NCBI GenBank assembly: GCA_922989275.2
Contig: OV277857.1
Location: 8,990,001-9,054,000, forward strand
Length of the DNA: 64,000 bases
Source of the DNA: Gari tellinella
Lineage: Eukaryota > Mollusca > Bivalvia > Cardiida > Psammobiidae
Reading direction: 5' to 3'
Shown here in pieces: positions 1 to 12,372 of the stretch (its first letter is position 1; every line of letters starts with the position of its first letter). The notes under the pieces were generated by a model. The model searched no databases. It was not told the DNA's origin and was given only the letters and a program-made list of their open reading frames with translations. The translations under genes were made by a program, and so were the position numbers.

Positions 1-442
1 AAATAGTTCCAATATATAATTTCATGAATATGTTTATATAAGAAATAGTTTCTATCTTCTAGCAGGTAGTAGCTTAAAGCAGGCTGCATGTAAAGCAGCA
101 AGGACCTTAACTCTTTCCTCCCTAAAACTTTAAATGGACAATTCCAGTTTCCATTTAAGTCTAATCCATTTCTGACTTTTATGGGTTGTTTTTGTCAATG
201 TTTGGCATTATGACAAACAGTGAAGACCCGGATGAGAGGGCTCCTTTTGGAGCCCTCTGATCTGGGTCTTCACTGTTTGCATAGAACAAGTGTACTATTC
301 ACATGTACACTGTTTGAAAAGAACGCCTATATAAGGGACTAGGGTTCAAAGGGTTAAGGCTCATTCTGCTTCACTTTCAACTTGCTTTAAGTGGTCACCT
401 GTCTTCAAAACTAGAAACAGTCTATGGGGTAAAGAGTTTTAA
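1..442 (+). mobile_element. A element, left end cut by window
   Basis: Type 1 stem split by the B element at 107-357; right end CTATGGGGTAAAGAG. Confidence 0.75.
107..357. mobile_element. B element in the hairpin loop of an A element
   Basis: TTAACTCTTTCCTCCC...GGGTTCAAAGGGTTAA with the type 2 stem AGATCAGAGGGCTCC-like. The flanks AAGGACC / GGCTCATTCTGC rejoin as the A hairpin loop CCTTAAGG. Confidence 0.85.
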
Positions 443-658
443 CTAATTATTCAATAGGGTTCCCTTTTTCTATGAACTGACTGTTGCATGACCATTTTAA
501 TTCTTTACTACTGAAAATTGCACCTAAACAAGCGCACTCTATACAAGTGCAAGTTGAACTTATAAAAACCGCAAGGGAACCTAATAGGTTACAAAAGGCT
601 TGTGTTACGCAGTCATTTAAGAGAAAGTTAATTGGCTATATGTAAGATGGATTGCAAC

Positions 659-869
659 TTAACCCATTACTCCATAGCCTGTCTCTAGTTTTGAAGACAA
701 GTAACCACTTAAAGCAGGTTGAAAGCTTTACTTTCAACCTGTTTTAAGCTACAATATGGTAGGATATAGAAAAAAAATCTTATGGTACATGTTCATTCCA
801 GTATAAAGTGAAACTATTTCGTTCAGTGAAAGAATAAATTCAAGGCGTATTTATGGGGTAATGGGTTAG
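659..869 (-). mobile_element. A element
   Basis: TTAACCCATTACTCCATA...GGGGTAATGGGTTAG. The stem tip is lost, so the loop is GAAAGCTTTACTTTC. Confidence 0.8.
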
Positions 870-1383
870 AATACAGAAGATTGTTCAATAAATGTGTATG
901 CCCTCGGTAGCATCCTTGCCAATATATTCAGAATCTTTTCTTCATGCCAAATTAGGTCAAGTTCAAATCAAAGTTACATGGATTATTGGTGGATTGGAAA
1001 TGGTCCAAGGCCACAACTTTGCAAGTATCAAGGCATTTAAGTGAGAGGTGTTGACGTAGATTAAACTGTAAAATCTGGTTAACCTAGTACTCGCCAATGG
1101 ACAGGACAAATACTATATGCCCCCGTATCTAAAGATGCTGGGAGCATATCGATAGGGCAATCATTTTTATTTTGCATAAAGCATTAATGTCTTAAGAGAC
1201 TTCCATGAAGCTACATTAAATGGATTCTTAAAACAAATTTTAGTGTATTGCTTATGTGTTAGTGTACCTAGCATTCTAATGAAATTAAATTATTAGCATT
1301 CCGCATGCATGCAACTAAAAGCGAAAAAACTGTTATACAAGATTATTTCAATGTATGGGATTCAAAATTGTTAGTAATGGTAT
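870..1383. other. No gene or repeat recognised
   Basis: AT-rich, no foldback or coding signal seen. Confidence 0.4.
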
Positions 1384-1616
1384 ATAACCCATTACCTCAC
1401 AGCCTTTTCTAGTTTTGAAGATAGGAGGCTGCATAAAGCAGATTGAAAGTAAAGCAAAATGTGCCTTTCAGCCTGCTTCAAGTTACTATCTACAAGGATA
1501 TAGAAACTATTTCTTATGGCATATATTCATGAATGTTTAAAGTGGAACAATTTGTTTTCAGTGGAGGATTAAATTGAGCAGCGTAAAAAGGGTGTATTTA
1601 TGGGGTAATGGGTTAA
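1384..1616 (-). mobile_element. A element
   Basis: Left ATAACCCATTACC, right GGGGTAATGGGTTAA; one arm of the tip is missing (AATGTGCCTTTCAGCC). Confidence 0.75.
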
Positions 1617-1688
1617 AGAAAATGACACCATGCCTTGATAAAGAGCTACACGACGGTATTTTCTTCCTGTAGCTTGACCGGTGGATGC

Positions 1689-1940
1689 TTAACCCTTTCC
1701 CCCATAGGTACGCCTTTTAGGGCCTTTACTTTATTCCTCCGCTGAAGAAAATAGTTCTAATTCAATCAGTCATGAATATATGTTATGGGAAATATTTTCT
1801 ATATTCTAGCACATGGAAGCTTAAAGCAGGCTGGAAGTAAAGCAGAATGCGCCTTAAGGCGCATTCTGCTTTACTTTCAACCTGCTTTAAGTAGTCACCT
1901 ATCTTCAATACTTTAAATAGGTTATCAGGTAAAGGGTTAA
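1689..1940 (+). mobile_element. A element
   Basis: TTAACCCTTTCCCCCATA...CAGGTAAAGGGTTAA; perfect GCGCCTTAAGGCGC tip. Confidence 0.8.
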
Positions 1941-1987
1941 AACTGGCTGAAAGAAAACTTCTGCTCTACTTTCAGCAGCCACCTATC

Positions 1988-2237
1988 TTAACTCTTTCCT
2001 CCCTGAAACTTCAAATGGACAATTCCAGTTTCCATTTAAGTATAGTCCATTTCTGACTTTTAAGGGTTGTTTTTGTCAATGTTTTGCATTATGACAAACA
2101 GTGAAGACCCAGATCAGAGGGCTCCTTAAGGAGCCCTCTGATCTGGGCCTTCACTGTTTGAACAGGACAAGTGTACTATTCACATGTACACTGTTTGAAA
2201 AGACGCCTATATGCATGACTAGGGTTCAAAGGGTTAA
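1988..2237. mobile_element. B element
   Basis: TTAA at both ends; near-perfect stem from TGACAAACAGTGAAGACCC. The left flank has a worn A-like stem (GCTGAAAG...CTTTCAGC). Confidence 0.8.
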
Positions 2238-2532
2238 ATGTTGAATATGAGCTACACAGGCTTGTCATTTAGATTTTGAAGGCATGTATCTAAATAAGAC
2301 TGGACTGAAAGTAAGGCAGAAAGCTCCTGTTGGAATTTTCTACATTGCTTTCATCTTGCTGCGTTTGGGTGTCTTCTGTATTTAACATCATAAATAAACA
2401 AGTCTGTAAGGGGTTGTTTAAGGAAAATTTTTACTAAAATTGCATTCAATCCCCAAAGTGCATAATTTATCCTCTTTTTTTCGCTTATTTAATTAAAGAT
2501 TTATTTTTTTAATCCTCTTGATAATCTGAACA

Positions 2533-2745
2533 AGATGTGTTTGTGAAACACTATGCCCCATGATGTAACCTTGACCTTTGTCTGAAATGACTAACTTGTA
2601 CTGAGCACAAGAGCTTCTTGAGTTGAGTACACATGCAAAATATGAAGTCTCTATCACATGAAGGTCTAAAGTAATGGCCTTAAATTTGTGAACAGACCGT
2701 CAGGACATGAAGAGTATGCCCCGGACGAAGTCTTGTGAAGGACAT
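2533..2745. repeat. Dispersed repeat fragment
   Basis: GATGTGTTTGTGAAACAC...ATGCCCC with GAGTACACATGCAAAATATG; a related stretch is at 52089-52235. I recall similar text in mollusc genomes, but its class is not settled. Confidence 0.4.
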
Positions 2746-2876
2746 AAAAATGCTCCAATCTAATCATAAACACAATATCTTCTGATGAATGGCTGCTCCA
2801 CACATGCATGGCTATCATACAGAAATATCCCTCTTTCAAGACCAATCAAAAGGTGTGTTTTGTGTTTTTTATTCAG

Positions 2877-2972
2877 ACAGGTGGCTGCTTAAAGCAAGAT
2901 GAAAGTAAAGCAGAAAGCTCCTGTAGGAGCTTTCTGCTTTACTTTCATCATGCTTTAAAGCTGACACCTGTG
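2877..2972. repeat. Free-standing type 1 hairpin
   Basis: CAGGTGGCTGCTTAAAGCAA...GAAAGCTCCTGTAGGAGCTTTC...; the outer arms CAGGTG / CACCTG close the stem. Confidence 0.7.
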
Positions 2973-3520
2973 TTTTAAACCATCAATCGGTCTACATATA
3001 TTGGTCATTTTAGTGACACTACTGTTCGGTAAAATAATAATGAAGGAAAGCTGAATGACATCTCCGCTTATAGTAACAGACTAGATCAACATTACATTAC
3101 CACATTCCCCTATCACAATTTATGCACTGGGGCACACAAATACCTGTATACAGTAACCACTACCCTCTAGAATACTTCCGCAACTGGAATAGTCTGTCGA
3201 AAATGTTTTCAAGAACTCAGCATAGGGGTACCCTATAACTTGATTTTGCTCGAGTTGAATATACACATATTTCAAAGTTATATATTGGCTAAATAATGTT
3301 TTAACTTTGAAATACGGATATGTCCGACTTAAACATGCTTGAGTTTACGAAATTCAACCGAAAAACAAAGATTGTTTCATGTTAAGTTCTGAGTTAAAGA
3401 GGTTCAACTATATTGGGTTCATCTTTTCTCGAGTTCAAGCTTCCACTCTAGTTATATGATAAATGATCACAACACTGCCTTGAAACCACAAAGACTTTTG
3501 AGACATACTGTCAAACCTAT
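2973..3520. other. No gene recognised
   Basis: Weak direct and inverted words only (TCAAAGTTATATA / TTTGAAATACG). Confidence 0.35.
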
Positions 3521-3760
3521 TTAACCCATTACTCCATAAATGTGCCTTTTGCCTTTACTTTATTCCTCCATGGAAGAAATAGTTATACAGTCATGAATAT
3601 GTACCATAAGGAATATTTCCTATATCCTAGCAGATGGTAGTTAAAGCAGGCTGAAAGTAAATCAGAATGTGCCTTTAGGCACATTCTGCTTTACTTTCAA
3701 CCTGCTTTAAGTGGTCACCTGTCTTCAAAACTAGGAACAGGCTATGGGGTAAAGGGTTAA
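3521..3760 (+). mobile_element. A element
   Basis: Perfect ends and tip GTGCCTTTAGGCAC. Confidence 0.85.
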
Positions 3761-4187
3761 ATGTAGAAGGAGATAAAGCAGAAGCTCATTTCATTCTAGT
3801 TTAGAATGCCCCATCTTTCAACAACATGAATGAGTCTTCGTTTAAATGGTAATAATATTGGGGGGGTTAATTGGTAAAAGAGAAACTGTCAAACGTCTCC
3901 CATTTCTACTCTCTGCCATATTAAAGCTCAAGTATCATTTAATCACATACACACTATCAGCAATGTGAATATTATCCATCACAACATAACAAAGCCAAGA
4001 TCACAATATGTGGGTAAAAATGAGATGCACTGAAATATGAAAGCAAACTTTTTATTGCAAATTAATGAGATATCAAACAGTTTGTTTCCTTTAACTGGTA
4101 TAAATTGTTATAAAACGGCAATTTTCAACTGAGTTGATTCAAAGCTGTGCTAAACATAGTACAATGAATAATCCATCAATTCTGCTT

Positions 4188-4439
4188 TTAACCTATTACC
4201 CCCATAGTTATGACCTTTTACGACTCCAATTCATTCCTCCATATAAGAAAATAGCTCCTCTTTATACGACTGAATATGCACAATAAAAAATGCTTTCTAT
4301 ATCCTCACAGATGGTAGCTTAAAGCAGGCTGAAAGTAAAGCAGAATGCGTCTTAAAACGCATTCTGCTTTACTTTCAACCTGCTTGAAGTGGTTATTTGT
4401 CTTCAAATCTAGGAACAGGGCTATGGGGTAATGGATTAA
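4188..4439 (+). mobile_element. A element
   Basis: Tip GCGTCTTAAAACGC: the stem is kept although the sequence differs from other copies. Confidence 0.8.
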
Positions 4440-4608
4440 TTCAAAATAAAATCATAAATAATATTGGTGACTACAAGTTAAGAATTGTATTCAATGAATT
4501 TTTTTCTCCGAAGACTTCCCTTGTAAAATATAAGTAAGAATTCAGTACAAGTATGAAAATGTGTGTCTAAAAATTCTGTATTTCTTACATGAAACAAAGA
4601 GTTCTACT

Positions 4609-4852
4609 TTAACCCATTACCCAATAGCTTGTTTCTAATTTTGAGAACAGGTGACCACTTTAAAACAGGTTGAAAGTAAAGCAGCATGTGCCTTAATGCA
4701 CATCCTGCTTTACTTTCAACCTGCTTTCAGCTACCATCTATTAGAATATGAAAAATATTTCTTATGATACTTATTCATAATTGTATCAATTTTCTTCTGC
4801 GAAGGAATAAATTAAAGGCGTAAAAATGTGTATCTATGGAGTAAAGGGTTAA
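4609..4852 (-). mobile_element. A element
   Basis: Tip GTGCCTTAATGCAC; right end GGAGTAAAGGGTTAA. Confidence 0.8.
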
Positions 4853-5244
4853 ATGTTAAGTCTTGCCGTACCCATGTAAGTCTGGCTTTACTGCGACAGC
4901 ATTTGAAGGTTGAAAATTGCGATTTAAAAAAATCATCTTGATTAACTTAACCCGTCCCTTGGTAACATATATTTTTTAAAATAAGAATTCTTTGGAATCA
5001 ATTGGCTCGCCTGTCTCCTCTTTGCAAATCAGACCACACAGTTATATGTGATACATCTGTATCTAAAGTTTGGTTGGTCTAGCACTTATATATTTTTAGC
5101 AAGAGCTAAAACAAAAACTTAATGTTGAAGTCTGACGCCAACGTAAAAGCAAAAATTTAGTCTCCCATTTTCTCCTTTGTTGCAGCGTGACAAAAATATT
5201 TAGTTCACTTTAAACAATTTGTCTTCTTAAAACATCAGTCTTTC

Positions 5245-5448
5245 TTAACCCTTAGCCTGCCACCCACGACTATAGCTCCATATGCAAACAGCTTGGATCC
5301 GGATGAGACGCCAAGTAACTCGGCGTCTCATCCGGATCCAAGCTGTTTGACACTCGGACAACATTTTCAGCAATTTTGAGCAACTTTGAAACTTGAAGCA
5401 GACGAGAAATATAGCAGACGACAATTTATTTGGCGGGCTAAGGGTTAA
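5245..5448. mobile_element. D element
   Basis: TTAACCCTTAGCCTGCCA...GGCGGGCTAAGGGTTAA. Stem CAGCTTGGATCCGGATGAGA with only AACT in the loop region. Confidence 0.85.
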
Positions 5449-5689
5449 TCTGATTTTTTTTATGTTCCTACCAATTAAGTATCAGTGACAAACAATTTGG
5501 ATTCAGATAAAATGCAAAGTTAATCCGCACTATATTTGGATCTCAGCTGTTAGCAAATTCATCAATATAAGGGATGGGTTAAAATCCATCTTAGTGGGAA
5601 AATAACAAAGTTGCACAGCTGATTTCTGTTCCTATGTTCTAGTATAGTCAATTTAGCATCAACCGTACACTACTACAAGTACAAATGAC

Positions 5690-6141
5690 TTAAGGTTGGA
5701 CACCCCTAATGAGATCAGGCCAATGTCTGCCAATATCAGGGGCCCGTTTCATAAAACTTCGTACAACAAATGTTGTCGTAAGTCAGATTATAAAAGTCTC
5801 AATTATTATTCATTTCTCCATCTAATCCTGTCTTGTGACATCTTTTTGGAATCGTCTTGAAAAGACGATTCCAAAAAGATGTCACAAGACAGGATTAGAT
5901 AGAGAAATCAGAAATTAAATGTATTTTAAAGTTTTGACTTACGACAAGAAGTTTTATGAAACGGGCCCCTTTACTCTACTTAGACTAAATGACCATTCTG
6001 GTCAACTGATGGTCCTCTCCGAACTATGTTCAAGCATATTTTGGTACTGAACATTAGTTGATGAGAATGACCGATAACTGTACGTAGAGTACCATTATCA
6101 ACTGACAAAGGCACAATCTCATTAGGAATGACCTACCTTAA
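5690..6141. mobile_element. Q element (TTAAGGT ends) with a J element inside
   Basis: TTAAGGTTGG...CCTAATGAGAT at the left is inverted at the right (ATCTCATTAGG...ACCTTAA). Interrupted by J1 at 5738-5970. Confidence 0.6.
5738..5970. mobile_element. J element 1
   Basis: AGGGGCCCGTTTCATAAAAC is inverted at the right end. Central stem CCTGTCTTGTGACATC...GGAATCGTCTT with the GAATCGTCT / AGACGATTC core also found in C elements. Confidence 0.75.
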
Positions 6142-6194
6142 CTTGAACAATACCAATTATTACTGACTTTTCCGGCTATAAGACATTCATAACC

Positions 6195-6387
6195 CAGGGC
6201 CCCAAATAAGTGGGAGTTAACTGAACAAATTCAACATTTTCTCACTCAATTCACCAAATTATATGGTGTTACTACTCATTAGAATCGTCTCGAAGAGACG
6301 ATTCTAATGAGTAGTAACACCATAGGGTTTAATGCAGAAATAAAGATTTTATAATATTTTGAAATACCCCCCTTATCTGGAGCTCTG
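6195..6387. mobile_element. C element
   Basis: CAGGGCCCCAAATAAG...CTTATCTGGAGCTCTG; type 3 stem ATGGTGTTACTACTCATTAG perfect to the loop. Confidence 0.75.
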
Positions 6388-6526
6388 GTAACCACAGCAA
6401 ATCATGATGAATGTTAACAAATAACACTGATACAAGTAACAGGTTGTACTTCCTCTTTCCTCAACTGATTGTAGAAATACAAGCCAGCCTGTGTCAAGCA
6501 ACTTTCTCCTTTACCTTTATACTGTA

Positions 6527-6763
6527 TTAACCCATTACCCCATAAATACGCTTTTTTAAACCTTTAATTTATTTCTCCACTGAGGAAAATAGTTTATACA
6601 GAAATGAATATTATGATAGAACTATATTCTAGCAGATGGTAGCTGAAAGCAGGTTGAAAGTAAAGCAGAATGCGCCTTAAGGTGTGTTCTGCTCTACTTT
6701 TAGGCTGTTTTAAGTAGTCACCTATTTTCAAAACTAGAAACAGGCTATGGGACAATGAGTTAA
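6527..6763 (+). mobile_element. A element
   Basis: TTAACCCATTACCCCATA; right end worn (GGGACAATGAGTTAA). Confidence 0.8.
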
Positions 6764-6816
6764 GCTGCCACTTGTATTTGTATATTTCTAAGAATTCAAC
6801 AAATATGGATGGCAGC

Positions 6817-7054
6817 TTAATTCATTCACCCCTGAAACTTCAAATGGACAATTCCAGTTTCTTTTAAAGTCTAGTCTATTTATGAATGTTTAGGTATGTT
6901 TTTTAAATAAATTGCACAGTGCAGAACCTGATCAGAAGACTCCTGCAGGAGCCCTCTAATCAGGGACTTCACTGTTTGCATTTGACAAATGTACTCTCCA
7001 CAGGTACTTTTGGTAAAGGATGCATATATGCGTCACTAGGGCTTAATGAGTTGA
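6817..7054. mobile_element. B element, diverged subtype
   Basis: TTAATTCATTCACCCCTGAA left, GGGCTTAATGAGTTGA right; the stem has several mismatches. Confidence 0.65.
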
Positions 7055-7086
7055 TGCAGAACAAAGATAAAGCAGAAAGTTAGTAG

Positions 7087-7870
7087 AACAAGAGCCCCAT
7101 GGGGCATATTTCGCTCACCTGAGAATCACTGACAAAATGGAGATAATGACTTATGTCCAGGATGGGGTCATTTTTTATCCGAGAGGCATGATTTGAACAA
7201 TCTTGAAAGAGGCCCTGTAGATGATGCTATGTGCCAAATATCTAAGATCAGGATACTAGGGTTTTAGACAAGAAGATTTTTTTAAGTTTTCATTGAAAAA
7301 ATCTATTTTCAGCTTCTGTGACCTACTTATGCAACCGACCGGAACCATTTGAACAAAATATGTAAAGGACATCTAGAAGTGTCACCATGCCGAGTATAAA
7401 TGCTCTAGCCATATTAGTTTCAGAGAAGAAGACGTTTGAAAATTTCACTATATAACTCTATGTAAAACTGTGACCCCCGGGGCGGGGCCAATTTTGACCC
7501 TAGGGACATAATTTGAACAAACTTGATAGAGGACCTGTAGATGATGCTGTGTGCCAAATATCTAAGCTCTGGCCCTTGCAGTTTTTGACAAGAAGATTTT
7601 TAAAGATTTGCTTATTTTTTCACTTTGGTTGTCATGGCAACCAGAGTTCTGCATTGTTTTTAATTCTTTGAACAAATTTGAAAGAGCTTGACCCAAGGAA
7701 CATTTTCTTCAAGTTTGGTTGAAATCTGTCAAGCGGTATAAGAGGAGATGTCATTTGAAGCAATTGTTAACGACGACGGACGACTAACGACTAACGACGG
7801 ACGACGACGGACGCCGGACACAGGGCCATCCCAATAGCTCACCTTGAGCCTTTGGCTCAGGTGAGCTAAA
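7087..7870 (+). mobile_element. L element, long copy
   Basis: Begins AACAAGAGCCCCATGGGGC (short palindrome), has a GACGGACGACGACGGACGCC zone near the end, and closes with hairpin GCTCACCTTGAGCC / GGCTCAGGTGAGC followed by TAA. The 3' hairpin with CTAA recalls Helitron ends, but the 5' TC and insertion between A and T are not demonstrated, so the class is uncertain. Confidence 0.6.
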
Positions 7871-7887
7871 AATATTAAGGGTGATAG

Positions 7888-7965
7888 CTGAATGCAGAAA
7901 AGGGGAAGGCAGAAAGCTCCTAGAGGAGCTTTCTGCTTTACCTTAGATCTGCATTAAGCAGCTAT
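7888..7965. repeat. Type 1-like hairpin
   Basis: GAAAGCTCCTAGAGGAGCTTTC tip, with outer arms AGCTGAATGCAGA / TCTGCATTAAGCAGCT. Confidence 0.6.
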
Positions 7966-8809
7966 TTCTTTAAAAATCTCTTTAACTTCTATATAGCATG
8001 ACTCCTTAACACAAGTAAGACTGTATTTATGAACACACTGTGTTACAGATAGGACAAATTCAATGCTTACAGACTTCGAAAAAAACATTTAAATGATACA
8101 ACTGGAGGAGGAGGGAAATAATATAAACAAGAGTTAATCTAGAGACACTGTGATCAAAATGGACTCTCAGACTTTTCAAACGGTGTAGAACCCCCATTAG
8201 ATGCCCCAATTTGAGCAGGTTGACTGGTCTGAATCTACAGTGTTAGGAAAGTATTGTGGACGTTAGCACACACCAGGAAATGATCTGATCATTCTAACCT
8301 TATTAATTTTTCAAAGCCAGACTTACAGCTTAAGCTAGAAATTTGTATTAAAGACGTGAATGCCCAATCGCATGTTTTACCATACTAACACAATAATTAC
8401 TAGTCAATAACAGACCAACATGCACCAACTTTAACCAAGGTCAGGGCAGTAAAGGTTGCGGTCATCAACCACGACGCAACTTGCTGCATCTAGCTACTGT
8501 TCATTGTCCACAAGTGGCGCAAGAGCTTAACCAACGGGATGTACAGACAATCAAGGGTAACACTAGTCTACATGCTTAATGGCAGGGTGTTAAAATACTT
8601 CAATGAGAAAATGAAATGGAAGTACAACTAGTATATATTGAAATGTTCTCAACACATTGTGCAGGCAAAAATGTATAACCTTACCATAGCTCCAGCTAAG
8701 GAAAGTATTTTAAAACTAAAATTCTTATGTCTCCATACATCCCTATGTTGTCACTACTCATCAAAATGGTCTCAAAGAAATCAGTAATCTCAGTACAGTA
8801 CAGGGAAAC
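7966..8809. other. No gene or clear repeat recognised
   Basis: 844 bp of apparently unique sequence downstream of PPP2R5. Confidence 0.4.
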
Positions 8810-9046
8810 TTAATCCTTTATCCCCAAAACTGTTACTAGTATTGAAGATAGATGAGCACTTAAAGCAGGTTGAAAGTAAAGCAGAATGTGCCATAAGGCA
8901 CATTCTGCTTTACTTTCAGCCTGCTTTAAGCTACCATCTGCTAGGTTATATAAATATTTCTAATGAAGCATATTCATGACTCTTATAAAGTTGAATTATA
9001 ATCTTCAGTGGAGAAATACATTGTATTTATTGAGAAATGGGATAAA
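8810..9046 (-). mobile_element. A element
   Basis: TTAATCCTTTATCCCC; stem tip GTGCCATAAGGCAC; right end worn. Confidence 0.7.
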
Positions 9047-9321
9047 GAACTTAAGTTTTTTTCCCTTATCTGGAGCATTGCTTTACAATACACTTACTCG
9101 AATCACAAACTGCAAAACAAAACAATTCTATCAAATATACACCTGTTCATCTGTTTATTGCATGTATCTATTAAAGGTGTAGCCACACAAATCTCCTTCA
9201 AACATGCTACATAGCAGCACTTTAAAAATACACAATACTTGAATACAGCTCAGGAGCAAAGTTCATGAGACCTACAGCTCTCAGCATGAGAGGCTATCAT
9301 CTTGAACATTGCTTGTGCGCT

Positions 9322-9577
9322 CTAAACCCATTACCCCATAAATATGCCTTTTTACGTTTTTTTTATTTTATTCCTCCACTGAAGAAAATAGTTCACTTTT
9401 ATACAGTCATGAATATGTATCATAAGAAACATTTTCTATATCCTAGCAGATAATAACTGAAAGCAGGCTGAAAGTAAAGCAGAATGTGCCTTAAGGCGCA
9501 TTCCGCTTATCTTTCAACCTGCTTTAAGTGATCATCTTTCTTTAAAACTAGAAACAGGTTATGGGGTAATGGGTTAA
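9322..9577 (+). mobile_element. A element
   Basis: TAAACCCATTACCCCATA...GGGGTAATGGGTTAA. Tip GTGCCTTAAGGCGC has one mismatched pair, an exception to arm agreement. Confidence 0.8.
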
Positions 9578-9854
9578 ATAATCATGAATCCAATTATATA
9601 AGCAAAATCTCCATAAGGTCTGGACAGTCTGGCATATCCTCTAAGAGACAATTGTTTCTGCTTTTGTCCCAAGTGGCAGTTTCAAATTTATCAATGGTTT
9701 TGTACGAGTACTAAATCTTAGTAAGATCGAACTTGTACTAATCAACCATTCAAATTAAGATGTAATGGCTTACTGCATTACATTTGTTCTGCATTCAGCC
9801 ATAACTTGTATTTAAAGATCTAGCCTCTCCAAGAATGGTAGCTTAACACAAGTG

Positions 9855-10118
9855 TTAACCCATTACCCCCATAAAAACTAGGCCTAATAAATACGCCTTG
9901 AAATTATTCCTCCACACAAGAAAATTGTTCTACTTTATACAGTCATACATATGCACCTTTAGAAATATTTTCTATATTCTAGATTTCTATATCCTAGCTT
10001 TAAGCAGGCTGACAGTAAAGCAGAATGTGCCTTAAGGCACATTCTGCTTTACTTTCAACCTGCTTTAAGTGGTCACCTGTCTTCCAAACTAGAAACAGAC
10101 TGTAGAGTAATGGGTTAA
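9855..10118 (+). mobile_element. A element
   Basis: TTAA ends; perfect GTGCCTTAAGGCAC tip. CTATATCCTAG-type sequence is duplicated just left of the stem. Confidence 0.8.
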
Positions 10119-10401
10119 GAGATGCACATTACACATATCTTGCAGCATCTAATATCGAACAAACCTATTACACCCAAACTTCTCAAAAAAACTTCTCCCT
10201 GTTATTCATCAGTTGACTCACAGATTCACTCATTATTACTATAATGAAATTGACTGATAGCTGGCCGTCCCGAGCCTATTCATATCTCCCCTCCAACAAA
10301 CTCTATGATATGTGATGTTTAAGTCATCAGCTGTATAATATCACACTCGAAAAAAGTTTACAAAATATGACGCAAGATCATTTTTCCCTTCCTATATGAA
10401 C

Positions 10402-10592
10402 CAGGGTTCTAGATAAGAGGGTGTAATCTGAACCAATCCAACAGTATCTCAACCATACTGCACCAAATCCTATGGTGTCACTACTCATTGGAATCGTCTC
10501 GAAGAGACGATTCCAATGAGTAGTGACACCATAGGGTTCAATGCAGGAGTAAAGATTATAGTGTTTGAAATACTCCCCTTATCTGGATCCAT
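10402..10592. mobile_element. C element with near-perfect 8-bp TSD
   Basis: CAGGGTTCTAGATAAG...CTTATCTGGATCC. Flanking octamers ATATGAAC (10394-10401) and GTATGAAC (10593-10600) differ by one base. Perfect type 3 stem with GGAATCGTCTCGAAGAGACG. Confidence 0.75.
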
Positions 10593-10950
10593 GTATGAAC
10601 TCTAGTATTCATGAAGTGTTAGTGGTGAATGCCATGCAGCATTTATTATTACAATATCTCCTAAGCCTCAACCTACAGAAGCCATCAGTGTTAACAAAAA
10701 CATTAACAATTACATAACATTTTACAGTGATGTTTGCCTAATTATGAGCATGAAGATGATCTTAAAGGTTTTGGTGTCTTGAATTACACAATACACAAAG
10801 TCAGACATATATGAGTGAAAGTCGTCCGGATTTTTTTTCTTTTTTTTTTCTCTTCTTTGTCCAACCACTTAACAACATTAATAAACAGGCCACTTAACCC
10901 TGATACATTTAGCAGTTACATTATCATGTCATCACTAGTCTGTGACAAAT

Positions 10951-11181
10951 TTATCCCATTACTCCATAGATATTTTGACGCCTTTAATTTATTCCTCCAC
11001 TGCAGAAAATAGTTCCACTTTATACAGTCATGAATATGCACCATAAAAAATATTTTCTATTTGCTAGCATATGGCAGCTTAAAGAAGGCTGAAAGTAAAG
11101 CGGAATGCGCCTTAATTTCAACCTGCTTCAACTGGTCACCTGTGCTCAAAACTAGAAACAGGCTATGGAGTAAAGGGTTAA
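10951..11181 (+). mobile_element. A element
   Basis: TTATCCCATTACTCCATA...GGAGTAAAGGGTTAA; half of the right stem arm is deleted. Confidence 0.75.
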
Positions 11182-11272
11182 ACAATATAAACTATGCCAA
11201 GGAAAATGGACATTTGGAATCAGCAAGCAATATAGATCCTGGTTAGTCACCACATTTGAAAGACAACGTCTA

Positions 11273-11486
11273 TTAACCCTTAGCCTGCCACTCACGACTA
11301 TAGCTCCATATGCAAACAGCTTGGATCCAGATGAGACGCCGAGTAACTCGGTGTCTCATCCGGATCCAAGCTGTTTGACACTCGGACAACATTTTCAGCA
11401 ATTTTGAGCAACTTTGAAGCACTTTGAAACTTGAAGCAGACAAGAAATATAGCAGACGACAATTTATTTGGCGGGCTAAGGGTTAA
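11273..11486. mobile_element. D element
   Basis: Same ends as the copy at 5245. The stem has a compensable difference (CGGTGTCTC versus GAGACGCCG). Confidence 0.85.
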
Positions 11487-11679
11487 GATAAGGTCTACAC
11501 AGTCACCTGTCAAGAGTAAACAATTTTTTTTCCCAAAATCTTGACAATGTGACGTCCCAATCAGCCTTTGTTGAAACTGCTTGCCATGTCCCAAAAGCCC
11601 TTTGTTCCCTTGACCTGGTTTATATATTTTTTTCCTACTGATTTGGAGGAAAACTTAAACTTTGAAAATGGATTAGTTA

Positions 11680-11889
11680 TACAGTAAAACCCCTCTATTA
11701 CGACCACTAAAAATAAGGCTAATTGTTTGTATAAAAGACAGGTGACAGCTTAAAGCAAGGTTACAGTAAAACAGAAAGCTCCTACAGGAGCTTTCTGTTT
11801 TTACTGTCACCTTGCTTTAAGCAGTCACCGGTTCTTAACCCGTAATAATTAACACAATTTAGTGGTCGTAATAGAGGGGTTTTACTGTA
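11680..11889. mobile_element. F element
   Basis: TACAGTAAAACCCCTCTATT inverted at the right end, TA at both borders. The stem is type 1 (CAGCTTAAAGCAAGGTTACAG...GAAAGCTCC). Confidence 0.85.
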
Positions 11890-12127
11890 CTTGTATTAAG
11901 CCACTACTCAAAAGTAATACCTTTGTAATCATTTTGCACATTTGGCATCTTAATGCAGGACAGAAGTAATGCAGAAAGCTCCTTCTATCCTGCATTAAGC
12001 AGGCATCTTCACATTATGTACGCTGCATAGTTACCATTTTTCGAAACTTTCCAAACAAGGGTTACCTGCGGACAACTGCCAATTTTGAAAGTTCCCACAA
12101 GTGGCTGTTGTTCACAGGTTTGACTGT
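11886..12127. mobile_element. Worn TA-type element next to F
   Basis: CTGTACTTGTATTAAGCCAC left, GTGGCTG...TTTGACTGTA right; central TTAATGCAGGACAGAAGTAA stem with a truncated right arm. Similar ends and stems occur near 24300, 42440 and 49500. Confidence 0.45.
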
Positions 12128-12131
12128 AACT

Positions 12132-12372
12132 TTAACCCATTACCCCATAGCTTGTTTCTTATTTTGAAGACAGGTGAACACTTAAAGCAGGTTAAAAGTA
12201 AAGCAGAATGCGCCTTAAGGCGCATTCTGCTTTACTTTCAGCTATTATCTGAAAGGATACAGAAAATATTTCTTATTGTAAATATTCGTGACAGTAGAAA
12301 GTGGAACTATTTTTTTCAGTGGAGGAATAAATTAAAGGCTTTAAAAGACATATTTATGATGTAATGGGTTAA
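12132..12372 (-). mobile_element. A element
   Basis: Perfect GCGCCTTAAGGCGC tip; the right lower stem arm is shortened. Confidence 0.8.

Noticed and set aside
7087..7870. Calling the L element a Helitron
   Set aside because: The 3' hairpin plus CTAA is suggestive, but the start is not TC and the A/T insertion site is not shown.
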